Positions 7,860-21,400 of a DNA stretch of 64,000 nucleotides are shown here, in pieces. Where the stretch lies: contig NZ_LN831029.1 of the NCBI RefSeq assembly GCF_001457475.1, positions 1,488,001 to 1,552,000 of the forward strand, in the 5' to 3' direction. The notes beneath the pieces were generated by a model. It was not told where the DNA came from. It ran no database searches and saw only the letters and a list, made by a program, of their open reading frames with translations. This DNA comes from Achromobacter xylosoxidans. GTDB taxonomy: Bacteria > Pseudomonadota > Gammaproteobacteria > Burkholderiales > Burkholderiaceae_B. Position numbers and translations under genes: made by a program. Each line of letters opens with the position of its first letter. Within the stretch, counting starts at the first letter, position 1.

Positions 7860-8186
7860 ATGTCCGAAATGTCTGCTTTTTTAAGCGACAGGTCCGCGCG
7901 CATGGCGGTGCGTGCGGGCGGGTGTCGTGTGTCGTCGCGAGGTGTGCGCGATCAGCGGCGAAGGAGGTGTGAATGGTGTCGCGCGTGGCCGCTGTGCGGG
8001 CGTTTTATCGTGCTGGCGGCGCGGGCGTGGCGCGATTGCGGTAAGCTGTTTGCTTCCCGTCAAAGATTGCGATTGTTCCACTGGAGAAATGCAGTCTTTC
8101 ACCCGCTGTTCACGCTACAGAGTTCAGCCGGAAGTAACCGCGCGAATGCTACAATCCTAAGGTTTGCGCATTTGACGGACGCCTGA
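7860..8186 (+). promoter_or_regulatory. nuo operon upstream region with candidate -10
   Basis: Non-coding interval of about 330 bases. A TACAAT box at 8150-8155 lies 31 bases before the nuoA ATG and is the best -10 candidate; no good -35 hexamer is seen at 16-18 bases, so the promoter may need an activator or lie elsewhere. No tRNA, sRNA or plausible small gene was recognised. Confidence 0.35.
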
Positions 8187-8546
8187 ATGAACCTGCAACA
8201 GTATTTCCCCGTCCTGCTGTTTATCGTAGTGGCCACCCTTATCGGGTTCGCGCTTCTGACGGCCGGCTCCCTCCTTGGCCCGCGGCGTCCCTACGCCGAG
8301 AAGCTATCCCCCTATGAGTGCGGCTTCGAAGCGTTCGAAGACGCGCGCATGAAGTTTGACGTGCGCTACTACCTGGTGGCGATCCTGTTCATTCTTTTCG
8401 ACCTGGAAATCGCGTTCCTGTTCCCGTGGGCCATCGCCCAGGGCACGGTTGGAATCGTCGGCTTCTGGACGGTCATGGTTTTCCTCGCCGTGTTGACCGT
8501 CGGCTTCATCTACGAATGGAAAAAGGGCGCGCTGGACTGGGAATGA
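8187..8546 (+). CDS. nuoA: NADH-quinone oxidoreductase subunit A
   Basis: 119 residues with three membrane segments (about 8-30, 63-85, 88-110). It contains the conserved [16 protein letters not shown] segment with its Cys-Gly in the loop after the first helix, and the [13 protein letters not shown] second helix. It is part of the membrane arm of respiratory complex I, near the quinone-channel junction. It is the first gene of a 14-subunit operon in standard order. Confidence 0.97.
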   Translation: MNLQQYFPVLLFIVVATLIGFALLTAGSLLGPRRPYAEKLSPYECGFEAFEDARMKFDVRYYLVAILFILFDLEIAFLFPWAIAQGTVGIVGFWTVMVFLAVLTVGFIYEWKKGALDWE

Positions 8547-8588
8547 CCCTCCGGGTTATTTCATCACCGCACGCTATCAGAGACGAAT

Positions 8589-9065
8589 ATGGCTATAGAC
8601 GGCATTCTCAAGCAAGGGTTCATCACAACCAGCGCCGACAAGTTCCTTAACTGGGCGAAAACCGGCTCCATGTGGCCCATGACCTTCGGCCTGGCCTGTT
8701 GCGCGGTCGAGATGATGCACGCGGGCGCGGCCCGCTACGACCTGGACCAGTTCGGCATCATCTTCCGTCCCAGCCCGCGCCAGTCCGACCTGATGATCGT
8801 GGCCGGCACGCTGTGCAACAAGATGGCGCCGGCGCTGCGCAAGGTCTACGACCAGATGCCCGAACCGCGCTGGGTGGTGTCGATGGGCTCCTGTGCCAAT
8901 GGTGGCGGTTACTACCACTACTCGTATTCCGTGGTGCGCGGCTGCGATCGCATCGTACCGGTAGACGTCTACGTGCCGGGCTGCCCGCCCACGGCCGAGG
9001 CGCTGGTCTACGGCTTGCTGCAGATGCAGAACAAGATCCGCCTGACCAACACGATTGCGCGCTGA
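8589..9065 (+). CDS. nuoB: NADH-quinone oxidoreductase subunit B
   Basis: 158 residues. It holds the N2 4Fe-4S cluster, the last electron carrier before quinone: the ligands C37 and C38 ([10 protein letters not shown]), C102 (GSCANGGG) and C132 (VPGCPPT) are all present. It is a peripheral-arm subunit at the quinone site together with NuoD and NuoH. It lies 42 bases after nuoA. Confidence 0.97.
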   Translation: MAIDGILKQGFITTSADKFLNWAKTGSMWPMTFGLACCAVEMMHAGAARYDLDQFGIIFRPSPRQSDLMIVAGTLCNKMAPALRKVYDQMPEPRWVVSMGSCANGGGYYHYSYSVVRGCDRIVPVDVYVPGCPPTAEALVYGLLQMQNKIRLTNTIAR

Positions 9066-9076
9066 GTTTGCGCACC

Positions 9077-9110
9077 GGTCCGCGGCCGCCGCAAACGCCG
9101 CCGCAGGACC
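9077..9110 (+). repeat. Hairpin in the nuoB-nuoC gap
   Basis: GGTCCGCGGC (9077-9086) can pair with GCCGC-A-GGACC (9100-9110), ten pairs with one bulged A. It fills the only sizeable gap (82 bases) in the first half of the nuo operon. There is no T-tract; it could limit read-through or stabilise processed nuoAB messenger. Confidence 0.4.
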
Positions 9111-9147
9111 CCGCGAAACAGCGTATCGGTTCACCTAAGCGTACAAG

Positions 9148-9774
9148 ATGATGACCAGGCTCGAAACCCTGAAAAACAATTTGCAGACCACCCTCGGCGC
9201 GGACATCGCGCTGACCGAGGCGCTGGGCGAGCTGACGCTCGAAGTGCCCGCGGAGCAGTGGTTCTCCGTCTGCAACAAGCTGCGCACCGAAGCCGGCCTG
9301 CGCTTCGAAATCTGTATCGACCTCTGTGGCGTCGACTACCTCACCTGGGGCAACGGCACGCGCCAGCTGCCCGAGGAAGCCAACGCCAAGGTGCACCGCG
9401 CGCGCTTCGCCGTGGTCGCGCACCTGCTTTCGGTCGAGAACAACTGGCGCCTGCGCGTGCGCACCTGGGCGCCGGACGACGAATTCCCGATGGTCGCCTC
9501 GCTGATGGAATGCTGGCCGGCCGTGGGCTGGTTCGAGCGCGAGGCGTTCGACCTGTACGGCATCGTCTTCGAAGGCCACCCCGACCTGCGCCGCATCCTG
9601 ACCGACTACGGCTTCATCGGCCACCCGTTCCGCAAGGACTTCCCGCTCTCCGGCACCGTCGAAATGCGCTACGACCCGGAACAGAAGCGCGTCATTTACC
9701 AGCCCGTCACGATCGACCCGCGCGAGATCACGCCGCGCGTGGTGCGCGAAGACACCTACGGCTTGGGACGTTGA
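9148..9774 (+). CDS. nuoC: NADH-quinone oxidoreductase subunit C
   Basis: 208 residues from the first of two adjacent ATGs (9148, 9151). The 30-kDa subunit signature is visible as [20 protein letters not shown] followed by RKDFPLSG. It is a structural subunit of the quinone-proximal peripheral arm. Here nuoC and nuoD are separate genes, as in most betaproteobacteria, not fused as in E. coli. Confidence 0.96.
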   Translation: MMTRLETLKNNLQTTLGADIALTEALGELTLEVPAEQWFSVCNKLRTEAGLRFEICIDLCGVDYLTWGNGTRQLPEEANAKVHRARFAVVAHLLSVENNWRLRVRTWAPDDEFPMVASLMECWPAVGWFEREAFDLYGIVFEGHPDLRRILTDYGFIGHPFRKDFPLSGTVEMRYDPEQKRVIYQPVTIDPREITPRVVREDTYGLGR

Positions 9775-9777
9775 ATC

Positions 9778-11034
9778 ATGGCAGAAATCAAGAACTACAC
9801 GCTCAACTTCGGCCCGCAGCACCCGGCCGCCCACGGCGTGCTGCGCCTGGTGCTCGAGCTGGACGGCGAAGTCATCCAGCGCGCCGACCCGCACATCGGC
9901 CTGCTGCACCGCGCCACTGAAAAGCTGGCCGAGCACAAGACCTACATCCAGGCGCTGCCCTACATGGACCGCCTGGACTACGTGTCCATGATGTGCAACG
10001 AGCACGCCTACGTCATGGCCATCGAGAAGCTGCTGGGCGTCGAAGCCCCGCTGCGCGCGCAGTACATCCGCGTGATGTTCGACGAGATCACGCGCCTCTT
10101 GAACCACCTGATGTCGTTGGGTTCGCACGCGCTGGACGTGGGCGCCATGGCGGTGTTCCTGTACGCCTTCCGTGAACGCGAAGACCTGATGGACTGCTAC
10201 GAAGCGGTCTCGGGCGCGCGCATGCACGCGGCCTACTATCGTCCGGGCGGCGTCTACCGCGACCTGCCGGACACCATGCCGCAGTACGGCGAGACCAGCA
10301 AATACCGTGGCGAGAAGGAAGTGCGCGTCATGAACGACGCGCGTTCGGGCTCGCTGCTGGATTTCATCGAAGACTTCACCAACCGCTTCCCCGCCTGCGT
10401 CGACGAGTACGAAACCCTGCTCACCGACAACCGCATCTGGAAGCAGCGCCTGGTCGGCATCGGCGTGGTCGATCCCGACCGCGCCAAGGCGCTGGGCTTC
10501 ACCGGCCCGATGCTGCGTGGCTCGGGCGTGGCCTGGGACCTGCGCAAGATGCAGCCCTACGAAGTCTACGACCTGCTCGATTTCGACATTCCCGTCGGCG
10601 TCAATGGCGACTGCTACGACCGCTACCTGGTCCGCATCGCCGAAATGCGCGAGAGCAACCGCATCATCCGCCAGTGCGTGGAATGGCTGCGCAACAACCC
10701 GGGCCCGGTCATGATCGAGAACCACAAGATCGCCCCGCCCAAGCGCACCGCCATGAAGACCAACATGGAAGAGCTGATCCACCACTTCAAGCTCTTCACG
10801 GAAGGTTTCCACGTGCCCCCGGGCGAAGCGTTTGCTTCGGTGGAGCATCCCAAGGGCGAGTTCGGCATCTACCTGGTGTCGGACGGCGCCAACAAGCCGT
10901 ACCGCCTGAAGATTCGGGCCCCCGGCTTTGCCCACCTGCAATCGCTGGACGAAATGTCGCGCGGTCACATGATCGCCGACGCCGTCACCATCATTGGTAC
11001 GCAGGACATCGTTTTCGGCGAGATCGATCGCTGA
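9778..11034 (+). CDS. nuoD: NADH-quinone oxidoreductase subunit D
   Basis: 418 residues, the standard length of the 49-kDa subunit. The N-terminal [14 protein letters not shown] motif carries the quinone-site His residues, and the sequence ends in the conserved [13 protein letters not shown]. It forms the quinone-binding chamber with NuoB. It starts three bases after nuoC. Confidence 0.97.
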   Translation: MAEIKNYTLNFGPQHPAAHGVLRLVLELDGEVIQRADPHIGLLHRATEKLAEHKTYIQALPYMDRLDYVSMMCNEHAYVMAIEKLLGVEAPLRAQYIRVMFDEITRLLNHLMSLGSHALDVGAMAVFLYAFREREDLMDCYEAVSGARMHAAYYRPGGVYRDLPDTMPQYGETSKYRGEKEVRVMNDARSGSLLDFIEDFTNRFPACVDEYETLLTDNRIWKQRLVGIGVVDPDRAKALGFTGPMLRGSGVAWDLRKMQPYEVYDLLDFDIPVGVNGDCYDRYLVRIAEMRESNRIIRQCVEWLRNNPGPVMIENHKIAPPKRTAMKTNMEELIHHFKLFTEGFHVPPGEAFASVEHPKGEFGIYLVSDGANKPYRLKIRAPGFAHLQSLDEMSRGHMIADAVTIIGTQDIVFGEIDR

Positions 11035-11080
11035 TCCGCCAGACAGTCACGAGCACGCCCGCATAACCCGGATTCAAACT

Positions 11081-11575
11081 ATGCTGCTTTCCGAACAGGC
11101 CTACCAGAAAATCGACCGAGAACTCGCCAAGTTCCCGGCCGACCAGCGGCAGTCCGCCATCATGGCCTCTCTTGCCATCGCGCAGGAAGAGAAGGGCTGG
11201 TTGGCTACCGACATCATCGAAGATGTAGCGAACTACATCGGCGTCCCGCCCATCGCGGTGCAGGAAGTCGCCACCTTCTACAACATGTTCGACGTCAAGC
11301 CCGTCGGCAAGACCAAGATCGCGGTCTGCACCAACCTGCCCTGTGCCTTGCGCGACGGCGAACGTGCGGGTGACTACCTCAAGCGCAAGCTGGGCGTGGA
11401 CTATCGCGAAACCACCGCCGACGGCCAGTTCACCCTGGTCGAGGGCGAGTGCATGGGCGCCTGCGGCGATTCCCCCGTGCTGATCGTGAACAACAAGCAT
11501 ATGTGCGTGCGCATGACCGAAGAGAAGCTGGACGCGCTGGTCGCGGCCCTCAAGGCGCAAGGAGAGTCGGCATGA
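11081..11575 (+). CDS. nuoE: NADH-quinone oxidoreductase subunit E
   Basis: 164 residues from ATG 11081 ([10 protein letters not shown]); an upstream in-frame start would run into nuoD. The thioredoxin-like 24-kDa subunit holds the N1a 2Fe-2S cluster through C83, C88, C124 and C128 (CTNLPC and ECMGAC), all present. It is part of the NADH-oxidising module with NuoF and NuoG. Its end overlaps nuoF by four bases. Confidence 0.96.
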   Translation: MLLSEQAYQKIDRELAKFPADQRQSAIMASLAIAQEEKGWLATDIIEDVANYIGVPPIAVQEVATFYNMFDVKPVGKTKIAVCTNLPCALRDGERAGDYLKRKLGVDYRETTADGQFTLVEGECMGACGDSPVLIVNNKHMCVRMTEEKLDALVAALKAQGESA

Positions 11576-12939
11576 ACGCGCCGGACATCTACAAGCAGTT
11601 CGCGCAGGGCCTGGAGCCCAACCCGCTGAACGACCTGTCCAATTCGATGTGCCTGCACGGCCGTCACATCAAGCCGCAGATCATGGCCGACGTCGACGGC
11701 GCCAACTGGCGCCTGGCCGACTACGTCAAGCGCGGCGGCTACGAAGCCCTGCGCAAGATCCTCACCACCGGCATGAAGCCGGAAGACGTGATCGCCGAAG
11801 TCAAGGCGTCGGGCCTGCGCGGCCGCGGCGGCGCGGGCTTCCCGACCGGCCTGAAGTGGAGCTTCATGCCGCGCGCCTTCCCGGGCCAGAAGTACCTCGT
11901 CTGCAACTCGGACGAAGGCGAACCGGGCACGTTCAAGGATCGCGACATCCTGCGCTTCAACCCGCACATCGTGATCGAAGGCATGGCGATCGCCGCCTAC
12001 GCGATGGGCATCAGCGTCGGCTACAACTACATCCACGGTGAAATCTTCGAAGTCTACGAGCGCTTCGAAGAGGCCCTGGAAGAGGCGCGCGCCGCCGGTT
12101 TCCTGGGCGACAGGATCCTGGGTTCGGAATTCAACTTCCAGCTGCACGCGTTCCACGGCTATGGCGCCTACATCTGTGGCGAGGAAACCGCGCTGCTGGA
12201 ATCGCTGGAAGGCAAGAAGGGCCAGCCGCGCTTCAAGCCGCCGTTCCCGGCCAGCTTCGGCCTGTACGGCAAGCCCACCACCATCAACAATACCGAAACC
12301 TTCGCGGCGGTGCCCTGGATCATCCGCAACAGCGGCCAGGCCTACCTCGAAGTCGGCAAGCCCAACAACGGCGGCACCAAGCTGTTCTCGATCACCGGCG
12401 ACGTCGAGCGTCCCGGCAACTACGAGATCCCGCTGGGCACCCCGTTCTCGACCCTGCTGGAACTGGCGGGCGGCATGCGCGGCGGCAAGAAGCTCAAGGC
12501 CGTGATCCCGGGCGGTTCGAGCGCCCCGGTGCTGCCGGCCGACATCATGATGGAAACCACGATGGACTACGACGCCATCGCCAAGGCGGGTTCCATGCTG
12601 GGTTCGGGCGCCGTGATCGTCATGGACGAGACGCGCTGCATGGTCAAGTCGCTGCTGCGCCTGTCGTATTTCTATTTCGAGGAAAGCTGCGGCCAGTGCA
12701 CGCCGTGCCGCGAAGGCACCGGCTGGCTGTACCGCATGGTGCACCGCATCGAAAACGGCCACGGCCGTCCGGAAGATCTGGACATGCTGGACAACGTGGC
12801 GGGCAACATCATGGGCCGCACCATCTGCGCCCTGGGTGACGCCGCCGCCATGCCCGTGCGTGGCTTCCTCAAGCATTTTCGCGACGAATTCGCGCACCAC
12901 ATCGAGCACAAGTCGTGTGTGGTTCCGCAATATCTGTAG
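11572..12939 (+). CDS. nuoF: NADH-quinone oxidoreductase subunit F
   Basis: 455 residues from ATG 11572, which overlaps the nuoE stop (ATGA). The 51-kDa subunit binds NADH and FMN, with the glycine-rich loop GRGGAGFP at residues 84-91, and holds the N3 4Fe-4S cluster through C373, C376, C379 (SCGQCTPC) and C419. It is the electron entry point of complex I. Confidence 0.97.
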   Translation: MNAPDIYKQFAQGLEPNPLNDLSNSMCLHGRHIKPQIMADVDGANWRLADYVKRGGYEALRKILTTGMKPEDVIAEVKASGLRGRGGAGFPTGLKWSFMPRAFPGQKYLVCNSDEGEPGTFKDRDILRFNPHIVIEGMAIAAYAMGISVGYNYIHGEIFEVYERFEEALEEARAAGFLGDRILGSEFNFQLHAFHGYGAYICGEETALLESLEGKKGQPRFKPPFPASFGLYGKPTTINNTETFAAVPWIIRNSGQAYLEVGKPNNGGTKLFSITGDVERPGNYEIPLGTPFSTLLELAGGMRGGKKLKAVIPGGSSAPVLPADIMMETTMDYDAIAKAGSMLGSGAVIVMDETRCMVKSLLRLSYFYFEESCGQCTPCREGTGWLYRMVHRIENGHGRPEDLDMLDNVAGNIMGRTICALGDAAAMPVRGFLKHFRDEFAHHIEHKSCVVPQYL

Positions 12940-12954
12940 GTCTCAGGAACAGCA

Positions 12955-15282
12955 ATGGTTGAACTAACCGTCGACGGCAATACGGTAGAAGTGCCCGAGG
13001 GCAGCATGGTGATGCATGCGGCCCAGAAAGTCGGGCTTTACGTGCCGCATTTCTGCTACCACAAGAAACTGTCCATCGCGGCCAACTGCCGCATGTGCCT
13101 GGTCGAAGTGGAAAAGGCGCCCAAGGCGCTGCCCGCCTGCGCCACCCCCGTGACGAACGGCATGGTCGTGCACACCTGCTCCGAGAAGGCTCGCGCCGCT
13201 CAGAAGTCGGTGATGGAATTCTTGCTCATCAATCACCCGCTCGACTGCCCGATCTGCGATCAGGGCGGCGAATGCCAGCTGCAGGACCTGGCCGTGGGCT
13301 ACGGCGGCTCTTCCTCGCGTTACCAGGAAGAAAAGCGCGTGGTGTTCCACAAGGACCTGGGCCCGCTGGTTTCCGCCGAGGAAATGAGCCGCTGCATCCA
13401 CTGCACCCGCTGCGTGCGCTTCGGCCAGGAAATCGCCGGCGTCATGGAACTGGGCATGCTGGGCCGCGGCGAGCACTCCGAAATCACCTCGTTCGTGGGC
13501 CGCTCGATCGAATCCGAACTGTCGGGCAACATGATCGACATCTGTCCGGTGGGCGCGCTGACCTCCAAGCCCTTCCGCTACAGCGCCCGCACCTGGGAAC
13601 TGGCCCGTCGCCGTTCGGTCAGCCCGCACGACAGCCTGGGCGCCAACCTGGTGGTCCAGGTCAAGGGCGACCGCGTCATGCGCGTGGTGCCGTTCGAGGA
13701 CGAAGCCATCAACGAATGCTGGATCAGCGACCGCGACCGCTTCTCGTACGAAGGCCTGAACAGCGAAGACCGCCTGGCCGCGCCGATGATCAAGGGCGCC
13801 GACGGCAAGTGGCAGGAAGCCTCCTGGGCCGACGCCCTGGCTGCCGTGGCCCAGGGCCTGTCGCGCGTGCGTGACAGCTTTGGCGCCGGCCAGATCGGCG
13901 CCCTGGCGTCGGAATACGCCACCACCGAGGAATACGCGCTGCTGGGCCGCCTGGTCCGCGCGCTGGGTTCCGAGAACATCGATTTCCGCCTGCGCCAGAC
14001 CGACCCGGCCTTCGACGCCGCGCTGACCGGCGCGCCGTGGCTGGGCATGCCCATCGCCGAACTCGACAACCTGGACCGCGTCCTGGTGGTCGGCTCGTTC
14101 CTGCGCAAGGATCACCCGCTGATGGCCCAGCGCCTGCGCCAGGCCGCCAAGCGCGGCACGCAGATCCTGATGGTCGACAGTGCCGCCGACGATCCCCTGA
14201 TGCCGGTCGCCGGCCGCCTCACCGTGGCCCCGTCCGAGCTGCCGCGCGCCCTGGCCGAAGTGGCCGTGGCCCTGGCGCAAGCCAAGGAAGCCGCGGTGCC
14301 GGCCGAGTTCGCCTCGGTCACCCCGGGCGAGAACGCCAAGATCATCGCCGCCAGCCTGGCGTCGGGCGCCAACACCGCCGTGCTGATGGGCAACCTGGCC
14401 GTGGCCAGCGCCCAGGCCTCGACCCTGGCCGCCAACGGCCGCGCCGTGGCCGACCTGGCCGGCGGCAAGTTCGGTTTCCTGACCTCCGGCGGCAACACCG
14501 TCGGTGGTTACCTGGCCGGCGCCATCCCGGGCAAGGGCGGCAAGAACGCCGCCGCCATGCTGGCCGAGCCGCTCAAGGCCTACGTGGTGCTGCACGCCGA
14601 GCCGCTGCTGGATGCCGACAATGGCCAGCAAGCCATCGCCGCGCTGCGCGGCGCGCAATTCGCCGTGGCCCTGACGCCTTACCGTTCGGCCGCCGCCGAA
14701 TGGGCCGACGTCATGCTGCCGGTGGCGCCGTTCACCGAAACCTCGGGCACCTTCGTCAACGCCCAGGGCCTGGCCCAGAGCTTCAAGGGCACGGTCGCGC
14801 CTTTCGTCCAGACCCGTCCGGCCTGGAAGGTCCTGCGCGTGCTGGGCAACGTCCTGCACCTGGCTGGCTTCGATGACGAAACCTCCGAGTCCGTGCGCGA
14901 TGCCGCGCTGGCCGGCGGCGTCGAAGGCCGCCTGTCCAACGACATCAAGGCCCCGCTGGGCCTGGGCCAGCCCCTGACCGGGCTGGAACGCGTCGCCGAC
15001 GTGCCGATCTACCGCAGCGACGCCATGGTGCGCCGCTCGGAACCGCTGCAGGCCGCGCCGGCTTCGAAGAAGCCCGCCGCCCGCATGAACGGCAACACGC
15101 TCACCAGCCTGGGCCTGACCGCCGGCGTCAAGGTCCGCGTGACGGGCGGGCAGGGCGCTGTCGAGCTCGAAACCGTGCAGGACGACGCCGTGGCCGATCG
15201 CGCCGTGCGCATCGCCGCAGCCTTTGAAAATACCGCAGCCCTGGGTGGCGCATTTGGTCAACTCAGCGTGGAGCGTGCCTGA
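12955..15282 (+). CDS. nuoG: NADH-quinone oxidoreductase subunit G
   Basis: 775 residues. The N-terminal ferredoxin-like 2Fe-2S domain (CYHKKL, NCRMC) is followed by the His-Cys3 cluster region [15 protein letters not shown] and the 4Fe-4S motif [10 protein letters not shown], then a molybdopterin-oxidoreductase-like fold without cofactor. It passes electrons from NuoF to NuoI. Its TGA shares a base with the nuoH ATG (TGATG at 15280-15284). Confidence 0.96.
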   Translation: MVELTVDGNTVEVPEGSMVMHAAQKVGLYVPHFCYHKKLSIAANCRMCLVEVEKAPKALPACATPVTNGMVVHTCSEKARAAQKSVMEFLLINHPLDCPICDQGGECQLQDLAVGYGGSSSRYQEEKRVVFHKDLGPLVSAEEMSRCIHCTRCVRFGQEIAGVMELGMLGRGEHSEITSFVGRSIESELSGNMIDICPVGALTSKPFRYSARTWELARRRSVSPHDSLGANLVVQVKGDRVMRVVPFEDEAINECWISDRDRFSYEGLNSEDRLAAPMIKGADGKWQEASWADALAAVAQGLSRVRDSFGAGQIGALASEYATTEEYALLGRLVRALGSENIDFRLRQTDPAFDAALTGAPWLGMPIAELDNLDRVLVVGSFLRKDHPLMAQRLRQAAKRGTQILMVDSAADDPLMPVAGRLTVAPSELPRALAEVAVALAQAKEAAVPAEFASVTPGENAKIIAASLASGANTAVLMGNLAVASAQASTLAANGRAVADLAGGKFGFLTSGGNTVGGYLAGAIPGKGGKNAAAMLAEPLKAYVVLHAEPLLDADNGQQAIAALRGAQFAVALTPYRSAAAEWADVMLPVAPFTETSGTFVNAQGLAQSFKGTVAPFVQTRPAWKVLRVLGNVLHLAGFDDETSESVRDAALAGGVEGRLSNDIKAPLGLGQPLTGLERVADVPIYRSDAMVRRSEPLQAAPASKKPAARMNGNTLTSLGLTAGVKVRVTGGQGAVELETVQDDAVADRAVRIAAAFENTAALGGAFGQLSVERA

Positions 15283-16355
15283 TGGAATGGCTCAATGTTC
15301 TTGAAAGCCACGGAACGGCATTGCTCGGTCCGACGGTCTGGATGGTTCTCTGGACGATCATCAAGATCGTGGTCATCGCCGTGCCCATCATCCTGTGCGT
15401 CGCCTACCTGACGTACTGGGAGCGCAAGATGATCGGCGCCATGCACGTGCGCATGGGCCCGAACCGCGTCGGTTTCAAGGGGCTGCTGCAGCCGTTCGCC
15501 GACGTGTTCAAGCTGCTGACCAAGGAAGTCGTGGTCCCCAGCCAGGCCAACAAGGTGCTGTTCGTCGTGGCTCCCGTGGTCACGCTGATGCCGGCCCTGG
15601 CCGCCTGGGCGGTGGTGCCGTTCGGCCCCGACGTGGTCCTGGCCAACGTCAACGCCGGCCTGCTGTACATCATGGCCATCACGTCGATCGGCGTGTACGG
15701 CGTGATCGTCGCCGGCTGGGCCTCGAACTCGAAGTACGCGTTCCTGGGCGCGCTGCGCGCCTCGGCCCAGATGCTGTCGTACGAACTGGCCATCGGCTTC
15801 GTGCTGGTGACGGTGCTGCTGGTGTCCGGCAGCCTGAACATGTCCGAGATCGTGCATGTGCAGAACCGCGGCTGGTTCGCCGACAAGGGCCTGACGTTCC
15901 TGTCCTGGAACTGGCTGCCGCTGCTGCCGCTGTTCGTGATCTACGTGATCTCGGCCGTGGCCGAAACCAACCGCCACCCGTTCGACGTGGTGGAAGGCGA
16001 ATCGGAAATCGTGGCCGGCCACATGGTCGAATACTCGGGCATGGCCTTCGCGCTGTTCTTCCTGGGCGAATACGCCAACATGATCCTGCTGTCGTGCATG
16101 GCCTCGATCATGTTCCTGGGGGGCTGGGCGTCGCCGATCGACATCGCGCCGCTGACCTGGATCCCGGGTTGGATCTGGCTCGGTCTCAAGACGTTCGTCG
16201 TGGTTTCGTTGTTCGTGTGGTTCCGCGCGTCGTTCCCGCGTTACCGCTACGACCAGATCATGCGTTTGGGCTGGAAGATCTTCATCCCGCTGACCGGTGT
16301 TTGGCTGGTCATTGTGGCGATCTGGATGCAGACGCCCTGGAACATTTGGCGCTAA
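15282..16355 (+). CDS. nuoH: NADH-quinone oxidoreductase subunit H
   Basis: 357 residues, eight predicted membrane helices. The conserved loop [18 protein letters not shown] and the acidic [16 protein letters not shown] motif line the quinone tunnel and the start of the proton path. It joins the peripheral and membrane arms of complex I and is coupled to nuoG. Confidence 0.97.
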   Translation: MEWLNVLESHGTALLGPTVWMVLWTIIKIVVIAVPIILCVAYLTYWERKMIGAMHVRMGPNRVGFKGLLQPFADVFKLLTKEVVVPSQANKVLFVVAPVVTLMPALAAWAVVPFGPDVVLANVNAGLLYIMAITSIGVYGVIVAGWASNSKYAFLGALRASAQMLSYELAIGFVLVTVLLVSGSLNMSEIVHVQNRGWFADKGLTFLSWNWLPLLPLFVIYVISAVAETNRHPFDVVEGESEIVAGHMVEYSGMAFALFFLGEYANMILLSCMASIMFLGGWASPIDIAPLTWIPGWIWLGLKTFVVVSLFVWFRASFPRYRYDQIMRLGWKIFIPLTGVWLVIVAIWMQTPWNIWR

Positions 16356-16376
16356 GCCGCCAGGCAGAGGCAGGAT

Positions 16377-16865
16377 ATGGAAGCGATCAAAGATTTCTTC
16401 GGCAGCTTGATGCTGGCCGAACTGCTCAAGGGCATGCGCCTGACGGGCAAGTATTTCTTCAAGCGCAAGGTGACCTTGCGCTACCCGCAGGAAAAGACGC
16501 CGACCTCGGCGCGTTTCCGCGGCCTGCACGCGCTGCGCCGCTACCCCAATGGGGAAGAGCGCTGCATCGCGTGCAAACTGTGTGAAGCCGTGTGCCCCGC
16601 GCTGGCCATCACCATCGAGTCGGACCAGCGTGACGACGGCACCCGCCGCACCACGCGCTACGACATCGACCTGACCAAGTGCATTTTCTGCGGCTTCTGT
16701 GAGGAAAGCTGCCCCGTGGACTCGATCGTGGAAACGCACATCCACGAATACCACGGCGAAAAGCGCGGCGACCTGTATTTCACCAAAGACATGCTGCTCG
16801 CCGTGGGCGACCGCTACGAAGCCGAAATCGCCCGCCGCCGGGCCGAAGACGCTCCCTACCGTTGA
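16377..16865 (+). CDS. nuoI: NADH-quinone oxidoreductase subunit I
   Basis: 162 residues. It has two 4Fe-4S ferredoxin motifs, C63-C66-C69-C73 ([12 protein letters not shown]) and C102-C105-C108-C112 ([12 protein letters not shown]), which hold clusters N6a and N6b and pass electrons to N2 in NuoB. It is an amphipathic protein at the membrane side of the peripheral arm. Confidence 0.97.
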   Translation: MEAIKDFFGSLMLAELLKGMRLTGKYFFKRKVTLRYPQEKTPTSARFRGLHALRRYPNGEERCIACKLCEAVCPALAITIESDQRDDGTRRTTRYDIDLTKCIFCGFCEESCPVDSIVETHIHEYHGEKRGDLYFTKDMLLAVGDRYEAEIARRRAEDAPYR

Positions 16866-16882
16866 GCCCAGGGTCCTGATCC

Positions 16883-17533
16883 ATGACTTTTACCACTGTC
16901 CTGTTTTACATACTGGCCGCCGTGCTGGTGATCGCGGCGTTCCGCGTGATCACCGCGCGCAGCCCGGTCACCGCCGTCCTGCACCTGATCCTGGCGTTCG
17001 CCAACGCGGCCATGCTGTGGATGCTGCTGGGCGCCGAGTTCCTCGCGCTGCTGCTGGTGCTGGTGTACGTGGGCGCCGTGATGGTGCTGTTCCTGTTCGT
17101 CGTCATGATGCTCGACATCCGCATGGATGCGCTGCGCCAGGGCATGAAGACCTACCTGCCGCTGGGCCTGGTGATCGGCCTGGTGATGGTGCTGGAAATG
17201 GCCTTCGTGCTGGGTTCGACCTGGTACGGCGCGGGCCCGCAGGCCCCGGTCGCCGGCGACTACAACAATGCCCGCGCCCTCGGTGAAGCGATGTACACGC
17301 ACTACATCTACGCCATCGAAGTCGGCGCCGCGCTGCTGCTGGTCGGCATGGTCGCCGCCATCGCGCTGACCCTGCGCCGCCGCCGCGACGTCAAGTACAA
17401 CGACCCGGTCGCCGCCGTCCGCGTGCGCTCGAAGGACCGCTTCCGCATGGTGAGCATGCCCGCCCAGAGCGAGCGCGCCCAGGCCCAGAACGGCACCGCC
17501 GCGCCCGCCGCGCCCCAAGGAGAAAAACAATGA
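16883..17533 (+). CDS. nuoJ: NADH-quinone oxidoreductase subunit J
   Basis: 216 residues with about five hydrophobic helices; the third carries the [18 protein letters not shown] sequence with the pi-bulge region important for coupling. The C-terminal 50 residues are a charged, Ala-rich cytoplasmic tail. The stop overlaps nuoK by four bases. Confidence 0.95.
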   Translation: MTFTTVLFYILAAVLVIAAFRVITARSPVTAVLHLILAFANAAMLWMLLGAEFLALLLVLVYVGAVMVLFLFVVMMLDIRMDALRQGMKTYLPLGLVIGLVMVLEMAFVLGSTWYGAGPQAPVAGDYNNARALGEAMYTHYIYAIEVGAALLLVGMVAAIALTLRRRRDVKYNDPVAAVRVRSKDRFRMVSMPAQSERAQAQNGTAAPAAPQGEKQ

Positions 17534-17838
17534 CGCTGACGCTGGCCCATTACCTGATCCTGGGGGCGATCCTGTTCGCCATCGGGATCTTCGGCATCTT
17601 CCTGAACCGCCGCAACCTGATCATCCTGTTGATGTCCATCGAGCTGGTGCTCCTGGCCGTCAACATGAACTTCGTGGCGTTCTCCAGCTGGTTCGGCGAC
17701 ACCGCCGGCCAGGTGTTCGTGTTCTTCATCCTGACCGTGGCCGCCGCCGAAGCGGCGATCGGCCTGGCCATTTTGGTGCTGCTGTTCCGCAACCTGAACA
17801 CGATCAACGTTGACGAACTCGATCGCCTGAAGGGCTGA
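17530..17838 (+). CDS. nuoK: NADH-quinone oxidoreductase subunit K
   Basis: 102 residues, three membrane helices. The conserved Glu residues of the proton path lie in the second and third helices ([14 protein letters not shown] and [11 protein letters not shown]). It is a small antiporter-like MrpC homologue in the membrane arm, coupled to nuoJ by ATGA. Confidence 0.97.
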   Translation: MTLTLAHYLILGAILFAIGIFGIFLNRRNLIILLMSIELVLLAVNMNFVAFSSWFGDTAGQVFVFFILTVAAAEAAIGLAILVLLFRNLNTINVDELDRLKG

Positions 17839-17855
17839 CGGGGTATTGGAAGAAA

Positions 17856-19888
<2,033 letters not shown>

Positions 19889-19892
<4 letters not shown>

Positions 19893-21391
19893 TGGCAAGC
19901 GAGATGGCATCCAACACTTTCCCCTGGCTCACGCTTGCGATCTTTGTCCCGATCGTATTCGGCCTGCTGGTGCTGGCGGTGGGCCGTGACGACCGTCCCG
20001 GCCTGACGCGCGGCCTGTCGCTGATCGGCTCGATCGCCGGCTTCCTCGTCACGATCCCGCTGTACACCGGGTTCGACTCCAAGACGGCTGCCATGCAGTT
20101 CGTCGAGAAGACCTCCTGGATCGAAGCCTTCAACGTCAACTACCACCTGGGCGTGGACGGCATTTCGCTGTGGTTCGTGCTCCTGACCGCGTTCATCACC
20201 ATCATCGTGGTGCTGGCCGGCTGGGAAGTCATCACCAGCCGCGTGTCGCAGTACATGGCCGCCTTCCTGATCCTGTCGGGTCTGATGGTGGGCGTGTTCT
20301 GCGCGCTGGACGGCATGCTGTTCTACGTGTTCTTCGAAGCCACGCTGATCCCGATGTACATCATCATCGGCGTCTGGGGCGGACCGAACCGGGTGTACGC
20401 GGCCTTCAAGTTCTTCCTCTACACCCTGATGGGCTCGCTGCTGACGCTGGTGGCGTTCGTCTACCTGTGGAATGCCTCGGGCGGTTCGTTCGACATCCTG
20501 ACCTGGCAGCAGACCAAGCTGGGCTACACCCCGCAGATCCTGATCTTCGTGGCGCTGCTGGCGGCCTTCGCGGTCAAGGTGCCGATGTGGCCGGTGCACA
20601 CCTGGCTGCCGGACGCCCACGTCGAGGCGCCCACCGGCGGCTCCATCGTGCTGGCCGCGATCATGCTGAAGCTGGGCGCCTACGGTTTCCTGCGCTTCTC
20701 GCTGCCGATCGCGCCCGACGCCTCGCACAGCCTGGCCGGCCTGATGATCACGCTGTCGCTGATCGCCGTGATCTACATCGGCCTGGTGGCGATCGTGCAG
20801 GACGACATGAAGAAGCTGGTGGCCTATTCGTCGGTCGCCCACATGGGCTTCGTCACCCTGGGTTTCTTCATCTTCAACACGGCCGGCGTCGAAGGCGCCA
20901 TCGTGCAGATGATCTCCCACGGCTTCGTCTCGGGCGCCATGTTCATGTGTATCGGCGTGCTCTATGACCGCATGCACTCGCGCCGCATCGCCGACTACGG
21001 CGGCGTGGTCAACGTGATGCCGCGCTTCGCCACGTTCTTCATCCTGTTCTCGATGGCCAACAGCGGCCTGCCGGCCACCAGCGGTTTCGTCGGCGAGTTC
21101 ATGGTGATCATGGGCGCGGTCGAGCACAACTTCTGGATCGGCCTGCTGGCGGCCACCGCGCTGATCCTGGGCGCTTCGTATTCGCTGTGGATGGTCAAGC
21201 GCGTGGTCCTGGGCGACGTCGCCAACGACCACGTCCGCGAGCTGACCGATATCAACCGCCGCGAATTCGTGATTCTTGGCGTGATGGCGATCGCCGTGCT
21301 GTACATGGGGATCTATCCCAAGCCCTTCACCGACGTGATGCACGTGTCGGTCGAGGCCCTGCTGCAACACGTTGCCGTCTCGAAACTGTAA
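19889..21391 (+). CDS. nuoM: NADH-quinone oxidoreductase subunit M
   Basis: 500 residues from ATG 19889, overlapping the nuoL TGA; ATGs at 19892 and 19904 are alternatives. It is an antiporter-like proton-pumping subunit with about 14 helices and the conserved FEATLIPMYIIIG and HTWLPDAHVEAPT motifs that hold the transmembrane Glu and Lys residues. It lies next to NuoL and NuoN in the membrane arm. Confidence 0.96.
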
Positions 21392-21400
21392 GACAAGACA

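Noticed and set aside
7806..8186. 126-codon forward frame between porin and nuoA
   Set aside because: Begins inside the porin terminator and has no similarity or ribosome-binding site.
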